Shown here piece after piece: positions 8,376-18,484 of a DNA stretch of 64,000 nucleotides. How positions within the stretch are numbered: position 1 is the first letter of the stretch; each line of letters opens with the position of its first letter. Origin of the DNA: Acidovorax sp. NCPPB 4044 (GTDB taxonomy: Bacteria; Pseudomonadota; Gammaproteobacteria; Burkholderiales; Burkholderiaceae_C); assembly GCF_028069655.1 (NCBI RefSeq), contig NZ_JAMCOS010000001.1, positions 1,952,001-2,016,000 on the forward strand, read 5' to 3'. Under the pieces are notes generated by a model. It did no database searches and had not been told where the DNA came from. It saw nothing but the letters and a program-made list of their open reading frames with translations. The translations under genes were made by a program, and so were the position numbers.

Positions 8376-9359
8376 ATGAACCGCGCCAAGAGGATGTTGT
8401 TGTCCGCCATCGCCTGCAGCCTGGGAGCCGCCGCGCTCACCCCGGCACTGGCGGAAGATGTCTATCCCAGCAAGCCGATCACGCTGGTGATCCCGTTCCC
8501 CCCGGGCGGCGCCACCGATGTGCTGGGCCGCCTGATCGGCAAGAAGCTGGGCGACAAGCTCGGGCAGAGCGTGGTGATCGACAATCGCGCGGGTGCAGGC
8601 ACCGTGATCGGCGCGACCTACGTGGCCAAGGCCGCCCCGGACGGCTACACGCTGCTCATGAGTTCGGGCACGACCTTCACGGTCAATCCCGCCGTGCGCC
8701 CGCGGCTGCCCTACGACCCGGTCAAGAGCTTCGAGCCCATCGGCATCACGGGGCGCACGGGCCTGATCCTGCTCGCCAACAAGGATGTGCCGGTGAAGGA
8801 CGCCAAGCAGTTCGTGGCCCTCGTGAAGGCCGAGCCCAACAAATACTCGTACGGCTCCTTCGGCTCGGGCACCACGTCGCAGTTCGCGGGCGAGGCCTTC
8901 TTCAACGCGGCGGGCGTGAAGGTGCAGCACGTGCCGTACAAGGGCAGCGCCCCGGCCATGGTGGACCTGATGGGCGGGCAGATCCCCTTCAGCGTCGATA
9001 CCGTGTCGGCGGCCATTCCGCAGCTCAAGGACGGCAAGATCAAGGCCATCGCCGTCACCTCGGCCAAGCGGTCCGCCCTGCTGCCCAACGTGCCGACGCT
9101 GGTGGAGAGCGGTTACCCCGGCGTGGAGATGGACACGTGGCTGGCCGTGGTGGCGCCCGCCGGCCTGCCGCCGGCCGTGAAGTCGCGCCTGGAACTGACG
9201 CTGGCCCAGGTGGTCTCCGATCCCGACACGCGCGACAAGCTGCTGGCCAACGGCTTCGAGCCGGCCTACGGCTCCTCCAAGGCGCTCGCGGCGCTGATCG
9301 AGAAAGAACTGCCGCTCATGCGCGCTGTGGCGCAGCGCGCCTCGATCACCGCGGACTGA
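8376..9359 (+). CDS. Bug-family periplasmic substrate-binding protein
   Basis: A 327-residue tripartite-tricarboxylate-transporter receptor of the Bug type. The signal peptide covers residues 1-26 (RAKRM start, hydrophobic core, cleavage after ALA before EDVYPSKPI). Family motifs are YPSKPITLVIPFPPGGATDVLGR, IDNRAGAGTVIGATYVAKA-PDGYTLL and HVPYKGSAPAMVDLMGGQI. Such receptors bind carboxylates, amino acids or amides; Betaproteobacteria have many orphan copies without membrane subunits nearby, as here. Placement after dsdA suggests a D-amino acid or amide ligand, an inference from context. GGAGAGA at 8363-8369 is a good ribosome site for the ATG at 8376. Confidence 0.9.
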   Translation: MNRAKRMLLSAIACSLGAAALTPALAEDVYPSKPITLVIPFPPGGATDVLGRLIGKKLGDKLGQSVVIDNRAGAGTVIGATYVAKAAPDGYTLLMSSGTTFTVNPAVRPRLPYDPVKSFEPIGITGRTGLILLANKDVPVKDAKQFVALVKAEPNKYSYGSFGSGTTSQFAGEAFFNAAGVKVQHVPYKGSAPAMVDLMGGQIPFSVDTVSAAIPQLKDGKIKAIAVTSAKRSALLPNVPTLVESGYPGVEMDTWLAVVAPAGLPPAVKSRLELTLAQVVSDPDTRDKLLANGFEPAYGSSKALAALIEKELPLMRAVAQRASITAD

Positions 9360-9440
9360 GCCCGCCGCTGCCCGTGCGGGCGCCCTGCGTCCGTCCACAA
9401 TGCCCGAACCCGAGACAACGCCGCGCCCGCGGTGACCGAC

Positions 9441-11018
9441 ATGAACCCTGCCGCTCCGACCCCTTCGCCATCGTCGTCCCTGGTCGAGATGACCGCCCCG
9501 GAACTGCGCCGCCGCATCGCGGACCGGAGCGTCTCGCCCGTGGAACTGCTGGAGGCGTGCATCGACCGCATCGAGGCGGTCAACCCGTACGTGAATGCCA
9601 TCACCGCCACCTGCTACGACCGCGCGCGGGCCGAGGCCCGGGCGGCCGAGCAGGCCGTGCTGCGCGGCGACACGCTGGGCCTGCTGCACGGCCTGCCGCT
9701 GGGCGTGAAGGACCTGGAGGCCACGGCCGGCCTGCTGACCACCTACGGGTCGCAGATCTACCGCGAACACATTCCCGCGCAGGACAACGTGCTGGTCGAG
9801 CGGCTGCGCCGGGCCGGCGCCATCGTCACCGGCAAGACCAACATCCCCGAGATGGGCGCAGGCGCGAATTCGCGCAACACGGTGTGGGGCGCCACGGGCA
9901 ATCCCTTCGATCCGCGCCTGAATGCGGGCGGGTCGTCCGGCGGGTCCGCCGCGGCGCTGGCCTGCGACATGCTGCCCGTCTGCACCGGCTCCGATACGGG
10001 CGGTTCCCTGCGCATTCCTGCCGCTAAGTGCGGCGTGGTGGGCTTCCGGCCCTCGCCGGGCGTGGTGCCCAGTTCGCGCAAGCTGCTGGGCTGGACGCCC
10101 ATCTCCGTCGTGGGCCCCATGGGCCGCACGGTGGAAGAGGCCTGCCTGCAACTGGCCGCCACGGCCGGCATGTCGGCCGGCGATCCGCTCAGCTACCCGC
10201 TGGACCCGGGCGTTTTCCTGTCGCTGCCCGAGGTGGACCTGGCCGGGCTGCGCGTGGGCTACACCGAGGATTTCGGCGCCTGCGCGGTGGACGAGGGCAT
10301 CCGTGCCACCTTCCGGGCCAAGATCGCTGCCATGCGGCACCTGTTCCGCAGCTGCGATCCGGTCGCGTTCGGCCTGGGCGACGTGCACCGCTGCTTCGAC
10401 GTGCTGCGTGCCGAGGCCTTCGTGGCCGGCACCCGCGAGGCGTACGAGCGCGATCCCTCCAGCCTGGGGCCGAACACGCGCGCCAACTATGAAATGGGTG
10501 CGGCCATGACGCTGATCGACAGCGCCTGGGCACAGGCCGAGCAGACGCGCATCCTGGCGCGCTTCCAGGATGCCTTCGAGTCGTTCGACGTGATCCTCGC
10601 GCCCACCACGCCGGTGTCGCCGTTCCCCTGGACCGAGCTGTACGCCAGCCACATCAACGGCGAGCCGCAGGCCAACTATTACCGCTGGCTGGCGCTGACC
10701 TACGTGACCACGCTCACCACCCACCCGTCGCTCAGCCTGCCGTGCGGCCGCGATGGCCGCGAGATGCCCTTCGGCCTGCAGGTGGTGGGGCGTTTCCGCG
10801 ACGACCTCGGCACACTGGCCATCGGCCGTGCGATGGAGCAGGCTTTCACGGGCATCGCCGGCCTGCAGCGCCCGCGCCCAGCCCTGGACCGGCTGGCGCG
10901 CGTAGAGCCCGCGCTCGATTCCCTCGTGACCGTGGCGCCCGATCCGCGCGACGCCAAGGGCCTTCCGCGCGCGGAAGGCGCCCCGGGCGCCGGGCACGCA
11001 CAGGCCTCGGCCGTTTAA
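9441..11018 (+). CDS. Amidase signature family hydrolase
   Basis: A 525-residue amidase with the complete Ser-cisSer-Lys triad: Lys90 in LPLGVKD, cis-Ser165 in GGSSGGS and nucleophile Ser189 in GSDTGGSLRIPA. No signal peptide is seen, so it is cytosolic. The family splits carboxamides or transfers ammonia from glutamine; lack of gatB/gatC neighbours argues against GatA. Between a substrate receptor and a D-amino-acid oxidase-like gene, it is a candidate for releasing an amino acid from an amide or N-acyl precursor. A GTG at 9432 in the same frame is an alternative start; neither has a strong Shine-Dalgarno sequence. The last 35 or so residues are low-complexity. Confidence 0.88.
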   Translation: MNPAAPTPSPSSSLVEMTAPELRRRIADRSVSPVELLEACIDRIEAVNPYVNAITATCYDRARAEARAAEQAVLRGDTLGLLHGLPLGVKDLEATAGLLTTYGSQIYREHIPAQDNVLVERLRRAGAIVTGKTNIPEMGAGANSRNTVWGATGNPFDPRLNAGGSSGGSAAALACDMLPVCTGSDTGGSLRIPAAKCGVVGFRPSPGVVPSSRKLLGWTPISVVGPMGRTVEEACLQLAATAGMSAGDPLSYPLDPGVFLSLPEVDLAGLRVGYTEDFGACAVDEGIRATFRAKIAAMRHLFRSCDPVAFGLGDVHRCFDVLRAEAFVAGTREAYERDPSSLGPNTRANYEMGAAMTLIDSAWAQAEQTRILARFQDAFESFDVILAPTTPVSPFPWTELYASHINGEPQANYYRWLALTYVTTLTTHPSLSLPCGRDGREMPFGLQVVGRFRDDLGTLAIGRAMEQAFTGIAGLQRPRPALDRLARVEPALDSLVTVAPDPRDAKGLPRAEGAPGAGHAQASAV

Positions 11019-11041
11019 CGCATCCAGGGAAGGACCACCGC

Positions 11042-12184
11042 ATGACCGAATCCGTGGATTTCCTCGTGATCGGCGCCGGCATCGCCGGGGCCTCCGTGGC
11101 CTGGGAGCTGGCGCATGCGCCCTCGCGCCCCAGCGTGCGCGTGCTGGAGCGCGAGTCGCAGCCCGGCTACCACACCACCGGCCGTTCCGCCGCGCTCTTC
11201 ATGGAGACCTACGGCACGCCGCAGATCCAGGCGCTCACGCGGGCCAGCCGGGCGTTCTACGACCAGCCGCCCGCCGGATTCGCCGACGGCGGGCCGCTGC
11301 TGTCGCCGCGCGGCGTGGTGTACCTGGCCGGGCCGGACCAGCTCGACCTGCTGGAGACCGCCTACGCGGACGCGGTGGCGCGTTCCCCGAACGTGGAGCG
11401 GGTATCCCGCGAGCGCCTGCTGGAATGGCTCCCGTGCCTGCGGCCGGAGGCGATCGCGGCCGGCATGAGCGAACCCGGTGCCTCGGACATCGATGTGCAT
11501 GCGCTGCACCAGGGCTATCTGCGCGGCATGCGCCAGCGCGGGGGGCAGCTGCAGCCCCACGCCGAAGTGGTTGCCATCGAGCGGGAGGGCGATGGCTGGC
11601 GCGTGCACCTGGCCTCGGGGCAATCGATTGCCGCGCGCACCGTCGTCAACGCAGCGGGGGCCTGGGCCGATGCCGTGGCCGCGATGGCGGGCGTGCCGGC
11701 CATCGGCCTGGAGCCGCGCCGGCGCACGGCGTTCACCTTCCCGGTGCCCGCGGGCATGGACGCGGCCCGCTGGCCCGCGGTGGTCGGCATCGACGAGAGC
11801 TTCTATTTCAAGCCCGACGCGGGCCAACTGCTCGGGTCGCCCGCCAATGCCGATCCCACGCACCCGCACGATGTCGTCCCGGAAGAACTCGACGTGGCCA
11901 CGGGCATCTGGAACATCGAGCAGATGACCACCTTCGAGATCCGCCGGCCCTCGCACACCTGGGCAGGGCTGCGCTCCTTCGTGGCGGATGGCGACATGGT
12001 GATCGGCTGGGACAACCACGCCGAGGGATTCTTCTGGCTGGCGGGGCAGGGGGGCTATGGCATCCAGAGCGCTGCGGGGGCCGCACTGCTGGCGCGCGGG
12101 CTGCTACTGCGGGAGCCCCTGCATGCCACCCTGGCGCGGCAGGGCGTGGAGGCGGCGGCGCTGTCGCCCGCCCGACTGCGCTAG
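11042..12184 (+). CDS. FAD-dependent oxidoreductase, DAO/DadA-like
   Basis: A 380-residue flavoprotein of the D-amino-acid oxidase/glycine oxidase fold. The dinucleotide-binding loop is VIGAGIAGASVAWELA at residues 8-23, followed by VLERESQPGYHTTGRSAA, a second FAD-binding VVNAAGAWAD, and the C-terminal GFFWLAGQGGYGIQSAAGA that closes over the flavin ribityl. The substrate is probably an amino or imino acid; with dsdA at the head of the cluster, oxidative deamination of a D-amino acid is the best guess. It starts 23 bases after the amidase stop, with AGGGAAGGA at 11026-11034 as ribosome site, so these genes form one operon. Confidence 0.87.
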   Translation: MTESVDFLVIGAGIAGASVAWELAHAPSRPSVRVLERESQPGYHTTGRSAALFMETYGTPQIQALTRASRAFYDQPPAGFADGGPLLSPRGVVYLAGPDQLDLLETAYADAVARSPNVERVSRERLLEWLPCLRPEAIAAGMSEPGASDIDVHALHQGYLRGMRQRGGQLQPHAEVVAIEREGDGWRVHLASGQSIAARTVVNAAGAWADAVAAMAGVPAIGLEPRRRTAFTFPVPAGMDAARWPAVVGIDESFYFKPDAGQLLGSPANADPTHPHDVVPEELDVATGIWNIEQMTTFEIRRPSHTWAGLRSFVADGDMVIGWDNHAEGFFWLAGQGGYGIQSAAGAALLARGLLLREPLHATLARQGVEAAALSPARLR

Positions 12185-12257
12185 CCACGCAGCGTGGCCA
12201 CGGGCCGGTGCGGCAGGCGCCGTGTCGGCCGTGGTGGCCGAAAGGGGTTTTCCGCCG

Positions 12258-12461
12258 TCAGGCGAAGGTATTGACCTGGGTGCCCAGGCTGCCGGAGGTG
12301 GCGAGCTGCGGCTGGGGCAGCGCTTCGAGCAGCTGTGCGGCAGACGACTTCTGGATGTCGAGGGCCTTCTTGAGCACGGTGATGTTCACGGCGTCCGAGG
12401 TTTTCTGGCTGGCCAGGGCAGTAGCGGTGTTGACGACGGACTGGGAAAGGCTGACATCCAT
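12258..12461 (-). CDS. YjfB-family putative motility protein
   Basis: A 67-residue protein. The pattern MDVS...VVNTATALASQKTS followed by NITVLKKALDIQKSSAAQLLEALP matches the YjfB family, small helical proteins annotated as putative motility factors of unknown mechanism. AGGAG lies at a normal distance before the ATG. A sigma-28-like promoter is present 55 bases upstream (12516-12542), independent support for a link with flagellar genes. It is convergent with the amino-acid oxidase gene. Confidence 0.78.
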   Translation of the reverse strand: MDVSLSQSVVNTATALASQKTSDAVNITVLKKALDIQKSSAAQLLEALPQPQLATSGSLGTQVNTFA

Positions 12462-12515
12462 GGGGGGCTCCTGGTGGGGCCTCCCGATGGAGGCCGATGG
12501 CGAAAGACCTTTGTT

Positions 12516-12542
12516 GTATCGGCCGGGCCCGCGACAACTTGA
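12516..12542 (-). promoter_or_regulatory. Sigma-28 (FliA)-type promoter of the YjfB gene
   Basis: On the minus strand the sequence reads TCAAGTTG, 11 bases, GCCGATAC. The FliA consensus is TAAAGTTT-N11-GCCGATAA; 13 of 16 positions agree with exact spacing. The expected start lies about 45-50 bases before the YjfB ATG. Confidence 0.68.
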
Positions 12543-12611
12543 ACGTTATTTCAGCGCCCCCTGCTGGCCGGTGCCTTCCGGTCCCGCCGTCCTGCCGGAC
12601 GGCAGTCCGCG

Positions 12612-14024
12612 TCAGTCCAGCGCGCTGGATCCGTAGGCCCCGCAGGCGGACAGGTCGGAATCGCTCGCTTTCGGTAGCTGGCTCGCGGCCTCGCGCAGGG
12701 CGGTGCGGAGTCCTTCCTCCAGCACGGGGTGGTAGAAAGGCATACGCAGCAGGTCCTGCACGGTGAGCTCGCGGTCCACGGCCAGGGCCAGCAGGTGCGC
12801 CATGTGCTCGCCGCCGGGTGCGCACATTTCCGCGCCGAGCAGCCGGCCGGTGTCCCGCTGTGCATAGATGCTCAGCCGCCCGTGGTTGCGCAGGGCCACG
12901 CGGGCGCGGCCCTGCCGAGTGAAGTCCACGGTGCCCGTCACCGATTCGCCTTGCTTGAGGTCCTTGTAGCGCCGCCCGACCACGGCCGCGTTGGGGTGCG
13001 TGAACACGATCGCCAGCGGCGTGCGGCGGCGGAACCCGCGCACGTCGGGCGCCAGCGCGTTGAGCCCGGCGATGTGCCCGTCGTCCGCGGCCTCGTGCAG
13101 CAGCGTGCGGTGGCCATCGACATCTCCCGCCATGAACACCCGCAGGTCGCCGACCTGCGTGCTGCGGCGGTCCACCGGGGGCATGCCGTGTTCATCCAGT
13201 CCAAGGCCCAGGGTTTCCAGGCCGAGGTGCTCGATGTTCGGGCGGCGGCCCATGGCGGCCAGCACCTGGTCCACCACCACTGTCGCGCTGCCGTTCGTCA
13301 CCTCGATGCCGCCCGGCACTTCGCGCAGGGCGACATCGCCACCGATGTGCAGCAGGAATTCGTCTTTCAGCAGGCCGTGCAGCGCATCGTTCACCGAAGG
13401 GTCGGAGAGGCCCGCGAGTTCCCTGCCGGTGGCGAAGGCCGAGACTTCCACCCCCAGCCGCGCGAGCGCCTGGGCCATTTCCACGCCCAGCGGGCCCAGG
13501 CCGATCACGGCGAGGCGCGGGCCCAGGGTGGGCTGCTCGAACAGCGTGTCGGTGGTGAGCATCCGGTCGCCGAACGCGAGCCAATCCTCCGGCACCGTGG
13601 GCCGGGAACCCGTGGCGATCACGATGCTGCCGGCTTCGTGCACCTGCCCATCCACCTCCACGCGGTGTGGCCCCAGGATGCGGGCGCGGCCCGCGATGCC
13701 CAGCGTGCCGATGTCGGATGCTTTGCGGGCCCCCGCCACGAAATCGTCCCGCAGGGCCCGCACACGCTCCAGCACGGCCGGAAGGTCCACGCTGAGCCCC
13801 GCCTGCCCCCGGATGCCGAAGGTATCGAAGGCATGGCGGCGGTGGAAGGCTTCGGCCGCTTCGATGAGCATCTTGGACGGCATGCAGCCCACGCGCGCGC
13901 AGGTGGTGCCCCAGGGGCCGTCGTTGACGATCCGTACCCGGTCGGTGCGCTTGCGTACCTCCCGCAGAGCGGCCAGGCCCGCGGATCCGGCTCCGATGAT
14001 GATCGCGTCCAGCGCAGCACTCAT
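12612..14024 (-). CDS. Dihydrolipoyl dehydrogenase-like pyridine nucleotide-disulfide oxidoreductase
   Basis: A 470-residue FAD/NAD(P) oxidoreductase of the lipoamide dehydrogenase/glutathione reductase class. FAD loop IIIGAGSAGLAAL is at residues 8-20, redox cysteines Cys42 and Cys47 are in TTCARVGCMPSK, the NAD loop is VIGLGPLGVEMAQALARLG, and the dimer-interface base pair is His432 with a following Glu in FYHPVLEEGLR. No lipoyl or metal-binding domain is attached. It is separate from the aceEF-lpdA operon, so it is a paralogue of unknown partner, perhaps for another dehydrogenase complex or a disulfide/quinone substrate. The redox motif has TTCARVGC where true E3 has GTCLNVGC, so substrate may differ. 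Confidence 0.85.
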   Translation of the reverse strand: MSAALDAIIIGAGSAGLAALREVRKRTDRVRIVNDGPWGTTCARVGCMPSKMLIEAAEAFHRRHAFDTFGIRGQAGLSVDLPAVLERVRALRDDFVAGARKASDIGTLGIAGRARILGPHRVEVDGQVHEAGSIVIATGSRPTVPEDWLAFGDRMLTTDTLFEQPTLGPRLAVIGLGPLGVEMAQALARLGVEVSAFATGRELAGLSDPSVNDALHGLLKDEFLLHIGGDVALREVPGGIEVTNGSATVVVDQVLAAMGRRPNIEHLGLETLGLGLDEHGMPPVDRRSTQVGDLRVFMAGDVDGHRTLLHEAADDGHIAGLNALAPDVRGFRRRTPLAIVFTHPNAAVVGRRYKDLKQGESVTGTVDFTRQGRARVALRNHGRLSIYAQRDTGRLLGAEMCAPGGEHMAHLLALAVDRELTVQDLLRMPFYHPVLEEGLRTALREAASQLPKASDSDLSACGAYGSSALD

Positions 14025-14162
14025 GGGGAAAAGTCTCCAGCTTGTAACTCGGCTGGACAGTGTCGCGGTGCGCGATCACGGCGGCGTGTAGGTGGAAAGG
14101 CAGTCTTGCCCTGGCGCACGGCGCGTAGCCTTCTGCCCTTTTTGGCTGCAGCTTCTACGGCC

Positions 14163-14750
14163 TCAGGCGCGCAGCCACCCCGCGCGCCCCTGGGCCGCAT
14201 CGCCGATGCGCTGGCGGAAGGCTTCGGCTCGGGACTCGGCCAACTGCACCTGCAGCGTGACCAGCGATCCGTGCTCCACCTGCTGCAGCACCGCGCCCGC
14301 CGCCTCCACCTCGCGGCGCACCAGGCCTTCGAACGCATAGGGCACCTGGCAGCGCAGCACCGCCATGCGTTCGAGGGGCACCTTGTCTGCATGGAGCAGG
14401 GCCTGCGCCACGCTGTCCGTGTAGGCGCGCACCAGTCCGCCGGCACCGAGCTTGACGCCGCCGAAGTAACGCACCACCGTCGCAAGCACGCCTTCGAGGT
14501 CCTGGTGGCGCAGCACCTCCAGCATCGGCCGGCCGGCGGTGCCGCCAGGCTCGCCATCGTCCACTGCGGCCGACTGGCCGCCGGCCAGCAAGGCCCAGCA
14601 GACGTGGGCGGCACCCGGGTGCTCGCGGCGCAGCGCTTCCACCACCGCCTGCGCGGCGGCACGGTCGGCCATGGGCTGCACGCAGCCGATGAACCGGCTC
14701 TTCTTGATGACGATTTCGCTGTGCGTCGGGGCGTGGAGTGTCTGCGGCAT
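14163..14750 (-). CDS. yigZ: YigZ/IMPACT-family protein
   Basis: A 195-residue protein with the IMPACT/YigZ fold. Conserved blocks are [40 protein letters not shown] and [22 protein letters not shown]; the C-terminal part resembles an EF-G domain V-like fold. In bacteria these proteins are linked to ribosome or nucleic-acid binding but the reaction is undefined. ATG 14750 gives the usual length (about 200); an open extension to 14933 would run across the azurin control region and has no family similarity. Confidence 0.88.
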   Translation of the reverse strand: MPQTLHAPTHSEIVIKKSRFIGCVQPMADRAAAQAVVEALRREHPGAAHVCWALLAGGQSAAVDDGEPGGTAGRPMLEVLRHQDLEGVLATVVRYFGGVKLGAGGLVRAYTDSVAQALLHADKVPLERMAVLRCQVPYAFEGLVRREVEAAGAVLQQVEHGSLVTLQVQLAESRAEAFRQRIGDAAQGRAGWLRA

Positions 14751-14828
14751 GCGGGCGGAAGTGTAGGCGCGCGGCAGTCGGCCGGCGGGGCGCGGCACCG
14801 GCGGCGCCATGGCGCAATCGGCCTGCGC

Positions 14829-14842
14829 TTGATGCATGTCAA
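14829..14842 (+). promoter_or_regulatory. FNR/ANR box upstream of azurin
   Basis: TTGATGCATGTCAA is the TTGAT-N4-(A/G)TCAA site of FNR/ANR-type oxygen sensors, with one difference from the perfect palindrome. A -10 element TACGAT sits at 14865-14870, predicting a start near 14877, which puts the box centre at -41.5: exactly the class II activator position. Confidence 0.7.
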
Positions 14843-14864
14843 CGGGCGATCGCCCCCGTTTTCC

Positions 14865-14870
14865 TACGAT
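14865..14870 (+). promoter_or_regulatory. -10 element of the azurin promoter
   Basis: TACGAT matches TATAAT at four of six positions. No -35 hexamer is visible at the usual distance, as expected for a promoter needing FNR/ANR bound at -41.5. The leader to the ATG would be about 77 bases. Confidence 0.5.
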
Positions 14871-14953
14871 GGGCCATCGCCGCTTCCCGTACTGGGACCG
14901 ATGGCCGTTCCATCGGCGCGGCAGCACCTGCATTCATCAAGGAGAAAACTGAA

Positions 14954-15409
14954 ATGGCAACACATTGGAAAGCCCTGGCCCTCGCACTGGCGCTCGGATC
15001 GGGCGCATCCGCCTGGGCGGCCGACTGCGCCGTGGAGATCGAAGGCAATGACGCGATGCAGTTCAACAAGACTGCGATCTCCGTGCCCCAGAGCTGCAAG
15101 CAGTTCACCGTCAAACTCAAGCACGTGGGCAAGCTGCCCAAGACGGCCATGGGCCACAACTGGGTGCTTTCCAAGGCGGCAGACCAGCAACCCGTGGTGA
15201 CCGACGGCATCGCCGCTGGCGCCGCCAAGGACTACGTGGCCGCAGGCGACAAGCGGGTGCTGGCCCATACCAAGCTGCTGGGCGGCGGCGAGTCCGACGC
15301 CGTGACCTTCTCCACCAGCGCCCTCAAGGCCGGAGAAACCTATGCGTACTTCTGCTCGTTCCCGGGCCACGCAGCGCTCATGAAGGGCACGCTGACGCTG
15401 GTGAAGTGA
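14954..15409 (+). CDS. azu: Azurin (periplasmic blue copper protein)
   Basis: A 151-residue precursor of a type 1 copper electron carrier. The signal peptide is residues 1-22; cutting before Ala23 gives a mature protein whose ligands fall exactly on the Pseudomonas numbering: His46 (GHNWV), Cys112, His117 and Met121 in [14 protein letters not shown]. The disulfide Cys3-Cys26 is also preserved. Azurins shuttle electrons in the periplasm, for example from cytochrome bc1/c to nitrite reductase or peroxidase. AAGGAGAAA at 14938-14946 is the ribosome site. It is a single-gene unit behind an FNR/ANR-type promoter, suggesting induction at low oxygen. Confidence 0.96.
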   Translation: MATHWKALALALALGSGASAWAADCAVEIEGNDAMQFNKTAISVPQSCKQFTVKLKHVGKLPKTAMGHNWVLSKAADQQPVVTDGIAAGAAKDYVAAGDKRVLAHTKLLGGGESDAVTFSTSALKAGETYAYFCSFPGHAALMKGTLTLVK

Positions 15410-15548
15410 CCGCGTCCGGCCGGGTGTGGCCATCGCGACACAGAGGCCCGGCCGGGTTCGAAACGGCGTGTTCCTACACGGAAGCGTCATGGGCGGCCGC
15501 TACGCTCCAAGAATCGATGCCCCACCCGCCGATGCCCGAGGAGACGCC

Positions 15549-15749
15549 ATGTTCGCCAACGCCCTGACCCAGACCTTCAGCGCCTTGTTTTCGGCGCCGC
15601 TCCTGCCCCTGGAGGCAGGCGCCTCCGCGGGGAGTGCCGCCGTGCCGGCCGGGCAGGGCGGCTCGATGGTCGAGCAGGAACTGCGCTCCGCCTATGAGAC
15701 GCCGGCCCACGACCTGGACCAGCGGGTGCGGGCTTCCGGGGAATGGTAG
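15549..15749 (+). CDS. Small uncharacterised protein
   Basis: A 66-residue open frame beginning MFANALTQTFSALFSAPLLP with a short hydrophobic N-terminus, an alanine/glycine-rich middle and an acidic/basic tail ending DLDQRVRASGEW. A GAGGAGA at 15538-15544 ends four bases before the ATG, which is the main support that it is translated; the frame remains open further upstream to 15426 without another ribosome site. No family is recognised. It lies alone between azurin and ygiQ on the same strand. Confidence 0.5.
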   Translation: MFANALTQTFSALFSAPLLPLEAGASAGSAAVPAGQGGSMVEQELRSAYETPAHDLDQRVRASGEW

Positions 15750-15927
15750 GGCGCGGGTCTTCGCCGCGCACTCCTTCGCATCCTTTCGATTTCCAGCGCT
15801 GTCCGGGCGCCCGCGTGGTGCACGACAGCAACGCATTTCATGGGCGAGACCCGGTAGAGAGTCCCTCCCTGCAGGCGGGCGACGGCCGACCGCCTAAAAT
15901 CGGCGGCCCTCCCCACGCCTGCAGTCC

Positions 15928-18348
<2,421 letters not shown>

Positions 18349-18484
18349 ACCTCGGCGGCGCCGGGGGCCGTGCATCCCGTAGGGCCGGTGCACAACGTGG
18401 CCTGTCGGATGGCCGTCGCAATGGCCTGCTTTTCACGCCGGTGTCCGGCATCCAGGCCTCTGCGGCACGTGGTGACCGCCCCGT

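Noticed and set aside
7899..10997. A 1032-codon frame antisense to dsdA, the Bug protein and the amidase.
   Set aside because: It spans three well-supported genes and shows no recognisable domain.
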